DNA of 11,951 nt from an uncultured Selenomonadales bacterium (GTDB lineage Bacteria; Bacillota_C; Negativicutes; Selenomonadales; Selenomonadaceae): positions 1-11,951 of the forward strand of contig CALGGX010000344.1 in the NCBI GenBank assembly GCA_937916025.1. Reading direction: 5' to 3'. The position numbers and the translations under genes are program-made. Positions 7,489-11,951 of the stretch are shown here, piece by piece (the stretch's first letter is position 1; each line of letters begins with the position of its first letter). The notes under the pieces were generated by a model. That model saw only the letters and a list, made by a program, of their open reading frames with translations. It was not told where the DNA came from and made no database searches.

Positions 7489-8491
7489 TATTTGTCGCCC
7501 CTCTCCTGTATCCGCGAACGAACGCCGGTAGCCACATCGACTTCGGATATATTGTCGATTGACTTACTCCTTCCAGACATGGTACTTGCATCGCGAGAAT
7601 CCTGCCGTAACTTAAAAAGATTCCGAGATGATAATCGTCTTCGACATCGAACAAAATCGCGTCGCCGTACTTCAATTGCTCGGGATCGTCCGTCGCTTTG
7701 AAATTCTTCTCCAGATACAACAGCAATCGATATTTGTATTTGCGCCAATCCTCGGGGATCGGCTTGCCGTCATCCCACGTCTGCTTGTAACCGTGCGCTT
7801 TGTAAAACAATTGGCACAAACCTATGCAATCCGCGCCGTCGTAACCGTCGAAACTTGAAAAATCATCTATACTTCGCAAGAGACTCTCGTTGGGGCAATT
7901 ACTCTCGGCGAATATTTGTTTGATCTTGTCGAGCGTCGACTTACCGATTGGTTTGCCGCTCCGAATCGCGATCACAGACTTAATGACTGCATCGGGGAGC
8001 GGCTGATATCGGTACCAATTTGCCTTGCCCGTCAGCGTGCCGTTATCGATTAATTTTTGCAGATTTTTACCGGGGCAGTCGGTCGCCATCAGCTCGCCGT
8101 GTCCTACTATGTGTTTTCGATCGATCGGAATATTGTAATCGGCGCACAAATTTGCTATCAGCATCGCCGTCATTTCAATTTGTTGATTTGACGGAACAGC
8201 TCGCTGAAAATCGCCGCTCACATGAATTCCGATCGTATGCGAATTTTCGCCGTAAGCGTGCGAGCCTACAGCCCATTCAGGACGCCCGCGCTCGATGTTG
8301 CCGTTCTTACGCACGACGAAGTGATAGCCGATGCCGATCCAACCTTGATTAAGATGCCAGCCGTGAATTTGTTTAGCGGACGCGTCTATATCTCTTTCGC
8401 CGGTATGATGTATTACAATCATATCGGTTAGTTTCCTCTCATTCAGTAATGAAAACTCTAAATTGGTTGCAATTATTTTTACTCTCTTCAT
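7481..8491 (-). CDS. Bifunctional cell-wall hydrolase: N-acetylmuramoyl-L-alanine amidase plus NlpC/P60 peptidase
   Basis: The 336-residue protein starts at an ATG preceded by ACGGAGG at 5-6 bp; the longer open frame to 8857 runs antisense through relB and is not real. Residues 20-150 are a PGRP/Amidase_2 domain: zinc ligands H28 (IVIHHT), H131 (VGHGEL) and C139 (TDCPG), with Y56 in GYHFVV. T137 occupies the place of the T7 lysozyme lysine. Residues 205-310 are an NlpC/P60 domain with catalytic C222 in GADCIGL, H288 in YHLGIF and a possible third residue Q302. One domain would cut the sugar-peptide amide bond, the other within the stem peptide. No signal peptide or membrane helix is visible. 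In a tail operon this suits a tail-tip hydrolase that opens the wall at DNA entry, like the peptidase part of lambda gpK, although a lysis role is possible. The next gene overlaps its end. Confidence 0.88.
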   Translation of the reverse strand: MKRVKIIATNLEFSLLNERKLTDMIVIHHTGERDIDASAKQIHGWHLNQGWIGIGYHFVVRKNGNIERGRPEWAVGSHAYGENSHTIGIHVSGDFQRAVPSNQQIEMTAMLIANLCADYNIPIDRKHIVGHGELMATDCPGKNLQKLIDNGTLTGKANWYRYQPLPDAVIKSVIAIRSGKPIGKSTLDKIKQIFAESNCPNESLLRSIDDFSSFDGYDGADCIGLCQLFYKAHGYKQTWDDGKPIPEDWRKYKYRLLLYLEKNFKATDDPEQLKYGDAILFDVEDDYHLGIFLSYGRILAMQVPCLEGVSQSTIYPKSMWLPAFVRGYRRGATNIE

Positions 8492-8515
8492 TATAACCTC
8501 CGTAATTTTTTCTGC

Positions 8516-8544
8516 TTGACGATGATATGACAATGTATTACAAT
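8516..8544 (+). promoter_or_regulatory. Promoter of the relB-yoeB operon
   Basis: TTGACG (8516-8521) and TACAAT (8539-8544) are separated by exactly 17 bp and lie just upstream of relB, a strong sigma-70/SigA-type match. The -10 box lies in a small palindrome, TGTATTACA, which could be part of an autoregulatory operator for the ribbon-helix-helix antitoxin. The operator role is inferred. Confidence 0.7.
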
Positions 8545-8566
8545 CCAAAGCAAAGGAGATGGTAAC

Positions 8567-8833
8567 ATGTCTCAGTCTGTGTTGAGTGTAAGAATAAACA
8601 GCGAAGATAAAAGTCGATTTGAACAGTTTTGCGCTCTGACAGGTATGAACGTGTCGGTGTGCGTGAATATGTTTGTGAAAGCTGTTTTGCGCGAACAAAA
8701 ATTGCCTTTTGAGATTAAAGCCGATCCGTTTTACAACGAAGCCAACATTGCGGAACTGAAAAATCGGATAGCTGACATTAACTGCGGAAAACATGTCCGC
8801 GAACACGACTTGATCGAGGTAGTCGACGAATGA
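8567..8833 (+). CDS. RelB/DinJ family antitoxin
   Basis: The 88-residue protein has an N-terminal ribbon-helix-helix region (SVLSVRINSEDKSRFEQFCA, then GMNVSVCVNMFVKAVLRE), typical of RelB/DinJ antitoxins, and a C-terminal segment (residues 50-88) that should wrap and inhibit the toxin. RelB-type antitoxins bind their own promoter alone or with the toxin. The start is supported by AGGAGA about 8 bp upstream and a strong promoter. Its stop overlaps the start of the YoeB-type toxin gene (ATGA), so the two are co-translated. The pair lies opposite to the tail genes between the amidase gene and the NYN gene. Confidence 0.9.
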   Translation: MSQSVLSVRINSEDKSRFEQFCALTGMNVSVCVNMFVKAVLREQKLPFEIKADPFYNEANIAELKNRIADINCGKHVREHDLIEVVDE

Positions 8834-9093
8834 AAAAGATGTGGCACGACAAGGCATGGGATGATTATCAGTATTGGCAGAAACAAGACAAACGAACGTT
8901 GCAGAAAATCAACAATTTGTTGAAAGATATCGACAGAAACGGCTACCGGTGTACCGGACAGCCCGAGCCTCTGGCGGGCGACTTGGCGGGGTATTGGAGC
9001 GTTCGTATAGACAAAGAGAATAGAATTGTTTTTCGTATAGAAAACGAAATTTTAGAGATCGCACAATGTAAAACTCATTACGGCGATAAATAA
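8830..9093 (+). CDS. yoeB: YoeB/Txe family mRNA interferase toxin
   Basis: The 87-residue toxin cleaves mRNA in the ribosome in this family. The catalytic residues fall at exactly the Escherichia coli YoeB numbers: E46 in GQPEPLAG, R65 in ENRIVFRI, H83 and Y84 in KTHY. Length and the motif GDLAGYWSVRI are normal, so it looks active. It overlaps the antitoxin stop by four bases and is followed 33 bp later by a terminator. Its partner is RelB/DinJ-like rather than the YefM/Phd type of the classical YoeB pair; such mixed pairs are known. In a prophage it would favour retention of the element or act on competing phages, which is inference. Confidence 0.93.
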   Translation: MKKMWHDKAWDDYQYWQKQDKRTLQKINNLLKDIDRNGYRCTGQPEPLAGDLAGYWSVRIDKENRIVFRIENEILEIAQCKTHYGDK

Positions 9094-9120
9094 ACTTCAT
9101 TTTCATATTTTTCTCCATCA

Positions 9121-9156
9121 AAAAAACCGCCCTCTCGGACGGTCTTTATTTTTTTT
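9121..9156. terminator. Bidirectional rho-independent terminator
   Basis: The stem pairs ACCGCC with GG(A)CGGT (9126-9131 with 9137-9143, one bulged A), with a run of A on the left and a run of T on the right. It therefore gives a U-tract on both strands. It ends the relB-yoeB operon on the plus strand and the NYN gene on the minus strand, whose stop codon lies at its edge. Confidence 0.8.
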
Positions 9157-9701
9157 CAAACTCGGAAACTGATACTGTCGATATGCTCGTCTAAATTTAC
9201 AAATTCATCAGCTTCGGCAATCAATTCTCCCGATGCATTGCTCCAAAACACCAGTTTAACCGCCAGTCCTTCCTCATGTATTGTTTGAATTGACGGTACA
9301 AAGTCTCTGTCGCCCATGATTAAGATGAATTTATCTTCCGGTTTTGCCTCGCGATACAAACACTTGTCGATTGCGATCACTATACTTGTATCAATCGCTT
9401 TTTCTTTGTTGGCAACATTTCTGTCCAAGATGGAAACTTCAAAATCATCCTTTTTCATGGCGTTCCAAAGGCTGTCATTGCGCGGTGGCTTTGAGCCGAT
9501 CAAAACTGCCCTTTTTACATCATCGATATTACCGCCACTGACAAAATTCAGCAGACGACCGAAGTCTATTCGCCAACTTACATCCTGTGCGTTTTTTCGA
9601 TGCGCTTCGTACATATTGCCAACCCAGCCTTGATGTACCGCCGAGGCATATCTGCCTTCAATCCACACGTTGAAATTGTCTACAAACACATAACATCCCA
9701 T
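9156..9701 (-). CDS. NYN-domain (DUF88/LabA-like, PIN-fold) putative nuclease
   Basis: The 181-residue protein shows the NYN acidic pattern: VDNFNV near the N-terminus (D8, N11), DTSIVIAID (D104, D112) and MGDRDFVP (D131, D133). These acidic residues would bind metal for RNA cleavage, as in PIN-like nucleases. The domain fills the whole protein, and no other domain is seen. The start has GAGG 8 bp upstream and the promoter-like element 9725-9753 just before it. The gene ends at the bidirectional terminator. It is thus a self-contained unit with promoter, gene and terminator, placed behind the tape measure gene. That is the layout of a phage moron, so a role in host RNA cleavage or phage exclusion is plausible but not shown. 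Confidence 0.85.
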   Translation of the reverse strand: MGCYVFVDNFNVWIEGRYASAVHQGWVGNMYEAHRKNAQDVSWRIDFGRLLNFVSGGNIDDVKRAVLIGSKPPRNDSLWNAMKKDDFEVSILDRNVANKEKAIDTSIVIAIDKCLYREAKPEDKFILIMGDRDFVPSIQTIHEEGLAVKLVFWSNASGELIAEADEFVNLDEHIDSISFRV

Positions 9702-9724
9702 CTGTATCGCCTCTTTTTTCTATT

Positions 9725-9753
9725 ATGATACACCATCCGCCGCGCTGATGCAA
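9725..9753 (-). promoter_or_regulatory. Candidate promoter of the NYN gene
   Basis: On the minus strand TTGCAT (9753-9748) and TATCAT (9730-9725) are separated by 17 bp, and the -10 box lies 23 bp before the ATG. The same arrangement occurs in the second repeat copy before the SocA-like gene, which supports a real function. Confidence 0.55.
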
Positions 9754-9777
9754 CAATCAATAGTAATTACGCTTGCC
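9725..9777 (-). repeat. Direct repeat copy 1: tape-measure 3' end plus promoter-like element
   Basis: These 53 bp match 10652-10704 at 43 positions by eye, without gaps. The right end repeats the last tape-measure codons (GGCAAGCGTAATTACTA on the minus strand). The left end contains GGTGTATCAT. It separates the broken SocA partner gene from the NYN gene. Confidence 0.85.
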
Positions 9778-9783
9778 ACGTCA

Positions 9784-10192
9784 TCAAGTATGTCTTTTAT
9801 TTGACGGCGCAAACTCATGATGAGCGTCATACCAGACAAAACGAAAAAATATAATCAGTGAGATCGGTTAACTGCTTCGCAACGATACGATCTTTAGCTT
9901 CGTCCGATAAAGACTCCGACGCAAGAAAATGATGTTTGGATTTTCCGTCATCATGAGTTTGTTTCTTAATTTCGCGCCACGTCATTTTTGAAAACGCTAA
10001 CATTTTTATCAAAAAATCTTTATGGTTGAAATCGGCACGGCAAGGATCGAACTGAAATTTGCCGTCCTTATCGATGTTATCAAACATCCAAATCGGACAT
10101 TTACCATCATTAGACAAGTTATTGTCACGAGAAGTCTCTTTAATTCCGGGTATTCGAGCTTTATGCTTGTCCGTGTGTTTCTTTCTACCCAT
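9784..10192 (-). pseudogene. Partner gene of the SocA-like antitoxin, with frameshifting deletion
   Basis: The ATG at 10192 overlaps the stop of the SocA-like gene (TGATG), so the genes are coupled. The ORF reads 121 residues to TGA at 9827-9829. It is rich in charged residues, starting MGRKKHTDKHKARIPG; CPIWMFDNIDKDGKF and MTWREIKKQTHDDGKSKHHF are conspicuous blocks that I recall from unnamed small proteins. The protein ends abruptly at YIFSFCLV. Another frame across the same bases gives FVWYDAHHEFAPSNKRHT and then two TGA stops (9786-9781), which looks like the genuine C-terminus. I infer an internal deletion near 9840 that removed a segment between the two parts and shifted the frame. Being the partner of a Panacea-domain antitoxin, it is a toxin candidate by position only. 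If so, the toxin is probably inactivated. Confidence 0.55.
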
Positions 10193-10626
10193 CAAATTAA
10201 ACTCCCGTAATATCGTCCCATACTCTCGAGAGTAATAATCTCATTGCTGTTTGCATACTTCGGCAAATCGCCTCTGGCATCCTTCCATGGGGCTTCCGAA
10301 TGTGTGAGACTACTGAGCTCGAACGGCTCCATTTCTCCGTAATCCTTCATTACTACATCTATCGATTCTTTTTCGTCTGCATTCAAATTTGAAGGCTCGC
10401 CTTCAATATCGGTGACTTGAATGATGAATTTGCCTTTATGCGCGGCGAACAGCGCAGGACATACCGGTCCGTTGCGCCACGCTTCAAATTCTTCTTCAAT
10501 CAACCTTTTCTCCGTCCATGTGTAATGCCACGCCTGCGCATAGTAGCACAGTTTTTGCAGTTTCCATGTACTCATCGCGGACTGTTTCGTCAAAATGTAC
10601 TTTGCAACGTCAAAAACAGAAACCAT
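10192..10626 (-). CDS. SocA-like antitoxin, Panacea domain (DUF4065)
   Basis: The 144-residue protein carries the DUF4065/Panacea signature: a short helix (VFDVAKYIL), then WKLQKLCYYAQAWHYTW (residues 21-37) and EEEFEAWRNGPVCPALFAAH (44-63). Panacea-domain proteins include SocA, an adaptor for proteolysis of the SocB toxin in Caulobacter, and antitoxins that neutralise many unrelated toxins. The length is normal and the gene appears intact. The ATG has AAGGTGG 9 bp upstream and a promoter-like TTGAAT-17-TATCAT just before it. The stop overlaps the start of the next gene, as usual for two-gene toxin-antitoxin units. It sits directly behind the tape measure gene, between the two direct repeats. 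Confidence 0.87.
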   Translation of the reverse strand: MVSVFDVAKYILTKQSAMSTWKLQKLCYYAQAWHYTWTEKRLIEEEFEAWRNGPVCPALFAAHKGKFIIQVTDIEGEPSNLNADEKESIDVVMKDYGEMEPFELSSLTHSEAPWKDARGDLPKYANSNEIITLESMGRYYGSLI

Positions 10627-10651
10627 ATTAACTCACCACCTTACGATCGAA

Positions 10652-10680
10652 ATGATACACCGACCGCCGTATCCATTCAA
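10652..10680 (-). promoter_or_regulatory. Candidate promoter of the SocA-like operon
   Basis: On the minus strand TTGAAT (10680-10675) and TATCAT (10657-10652) are 17 bp apart, with the -10 box 25 bp before the start codon. It overlaps the repeat copy and matches the arrangement before the NYN gene. Confidence 0.55.
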
Positions 10681-10704
10681 CAATTAGTAGTAATTACGCT
10701 TGCC
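10652..10704 (-). repeat. Direct repeat copy 2: native tape-measure 3' end plus promoter-like element
   Basis: This copy holds the actual last codons and stop of the tape measure gene plus the intergenic space before the SocA-like gene. It is 927 bp from copy 1 and has the same length. The differences cluster in the middle and in the -10/-35 spacer, while the ends are identical. Confidence 0.85.
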
Positions 10705-11951
10705 GCGCTCCTTGCGCATCAGTCCCATTATCACATCGGAATGTTTCGACAACAATTGTACAAAACTCTTGCTGTCGACCGCATTGATATTCATTGTAGT
10801 ATTTTCATTGACAGGACGCGTGAATGTCGACAATTGCAGACTTATTGTCTCGAGTAATTTCTCTTGCCTCTCACTTCTATCTTCTTTATCCGCCTGCATC
10901 TTCGTATAGCTGTTGAAATTGCTGACTGTCTTATCCGACATTACAGGTTCCATTTCCTCTCCGAGACTTCCGCCGCCCGCATACGCTTTTAAGATTTTCT
11001 CCTTCTGCGCGATCTGCTCGGGATTTTCATTCAACCTGTTCAGGAACGACAAGCCGAGCGCATCGACCGACTTCTTCTTGATTATAAACTCCCCGTCCGA
11101 CGTGCGTATGAATTGCCCTCGATTTTCAAGATACGTCAAGATGCTGTCGGACGTACCGGTGCCCGCGCCTTTGATCAGCCCCGCGTCAATCTCTTTACCT
11201 CTGCTGTATGACGGAATATCACACAAACTGCCGCCGTACGCGTAACTCGGAATATAGCCGCCCGTTGCCTTTGACGGTACTTCTCCTCCATCGGCTCCTC
11301 CGAACAGTACCGGCAACATTTTCTGCATCTGGATCATCAGCAGTTGTTTTAACGCCATCGATGCTATACTCTGCCACAGATTGTTCCAAGTATCTTTGAA
11401 TGAATTTCCTTTGATCAGTATATCATCGAACATATTCGTCACGCCGTCAGCCAGCGTCTTTTTCAATTGCGTCTCGACCGGATACAGATCGGCTTCGAGC
11501 TCCTTGATTGCGTTGTCCGTTTCTTTGATCTGTTGCTCGATATCTTTCTGACATTGCGTGCCGGTATTTGACAGGCGCGTATAATCTTCCTGCAATCTCT
11601 TTACCAGCTCCGATTGTATTTTCAATTCCTCGGAAACATCTTCGCCGCTGTCTTGACGTTGCAACAAACCGTTCTCGTCCGCCTTCGCCTCGTTAAATCG
11701 CTCTTCCAATCGAGCCAACTGCTCGACGTACCGCGCATCTTCTTCGCTCTTCTTTTCTGTCAAGCGATCGCGCCGCGCCTTATATATCTCGATCTGTTCT
11801 TCGAGATATTCTTTGCGCCGTTTCGGATTTTCATAGATCGCTCCGATCGTATCTCCTTTATATTGAAGTTCCGCATCTTTGAGCGCATATTGCTCCAGTT
11901 GCTCGGGCTTTATCGTCTCGGGCAGTCCGATCGTCGCCATGTGATATCTTA
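10684..11951 (-). CDS. Tail tape measure protein, C-terminal part
   Basis: The tape measure sets tail length and is ejected into the host. The visible 418 residues start at an ATG (11940-11938) without a ribosome site, and the frame stays open to the window edge, so the true start is probably outside. Residues 40-165 are a long, highly charged coiled coil. Residues 180-215 (FKDTWNNLWQSIASMALKQL, then LMIQMQKMLPVLFGG) form the amphipathic/hydrophobic region usual near tape measure C-termini. Then come a Gly-rich stretch and GAGTGTSDSI (258-267) with GEFIIKKKSVDALG (283-296), a motif often seen at the end of these proteins. The last residues ERGKRNYY are encoded inside the direct repeat. The gene heads the tail genes of the window; in lambda-like order gpM and gpL would follow directly, but here about 2.2 kb of cargo comes first. 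Confidence 0.85.
   Translation of the reverse strand, partial: RYHMATIGLPETIKPEQLEQYALKDAELQYKGDTIGAIYENPKRRKEYLEEQIEIYKARRDRLTEKKSEEDARYVEQLARLEERFNEAKADENGLLQRQDSGEDVSEELKIQSELVKRLQEDYTRLSNTGTQCQKDIEQQIKETDNAIKELEADLYPVETQLKKTLADGVTNMFDDILIKGNSFKDTWNNLWQSIASMALKQLLMIQMQKMLPVLFGGADGGEVPSKATGGYIPSYAYGGSLCDIPSYSRGKEIDAGLIKGAGTGTSDSILTYLENRGQFIRTSDGEFIIKKKSVDALGLSFLNRLNENPEQIAQKEKILKAYAGGGSLGEEMEPVMSDKTVSNFNSYTKMQADKEDRSERQEKLLETISLQLSTFTRPVNENTTMNINAVDSKSFVQLLSKHSDVIMGLMRKERGKRNYY

Noticed and set aside
8492..8857. Extension of the amidase ORF upstream to 8857 (458 residues)
   Set aside because: The extra part is antisense to relB and without motifs; the ATG at 8491 has ACGGAGG in the right place.
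9723..9830. Minus-strand 35-codon ORF starting at an ATGA overlap with the broken partner gene
   Set aside because: It reads through the frameshifted C-terminus and the repeat scar, and another frame there gives a more convincing protein end.

Overview
This window is part of the tail module of a siphovirus-type phage or prophage, carried mainly on the minus strand and read from right to left. Tail genes in order of transcription are: the C-terminal part of a tape measure protein (11940 to 10684, open at the right edge); an amidase-NlpC/P60 cell-wall hydrolase (8491 to 7481); a protein of repeated beta-rich modules ending in a lambda gpM/DUF2460-like domain (7488 to 5463, with a frameshifting deletion); an unrecognised structural protein (5446 to 4442); a likely receptor-binding protein (4426 to 3527); a lambda gpL/DUF2163-like protein (2352 to 1702); a 61-residue ORF carrying the end of the same family (1705 to 1520); and a lambda gpJ/TipJ-like tail tip protein that runs off the left edge (1516 to 1). 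Gene order, TTG starts and strong GGAGG-type ribosome sites fit a Firmicutes or Negativicutes phage. That host guess is an inference from style only.

The tail operon is interrupted by cargo resembling toxin-antitoxin and host-modification genes. Right to left these are: a SocA-like (Panacea/DUF4065) antitoxin and a broken partner; a NYN-domain nuclease-like gene followed by a bidirectional terminator; a complete RelB/DinJ-YoeB pair on the plus strand; and, between the receptor-binding gene and the gpL-like gene, a plus-strand Fic gene lacking its C-terminal domain, joined to half of an HI0074-type HEPN gene.

Three things stand out. First, a 53-bp imperfect direct repeat (9725-9777 and 10652-10704, 43/53 identical by eye) carries the last codons of the tape measure gene plus a promoter-like TTGnAT-17-TATCAT. 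One copy sits in front of each of the two minus-strand cargo units, which suggests stacked moron insertions at one hotspot. Second, the gpL-like protein is split so that the four cysteines expected to bind an iron-sulfur cluster lie on two overlapping ORFs. Third, at least two genes carry short frameshifting internal deletions, and fic is truncated. This points to a decaying prophage or to assembly errors.

I saw no tRNA, rRNA, CRISPR array, integrase, reverse transcriptase or origin. There is no stretch over 300 bases without a gene or gene remnant.
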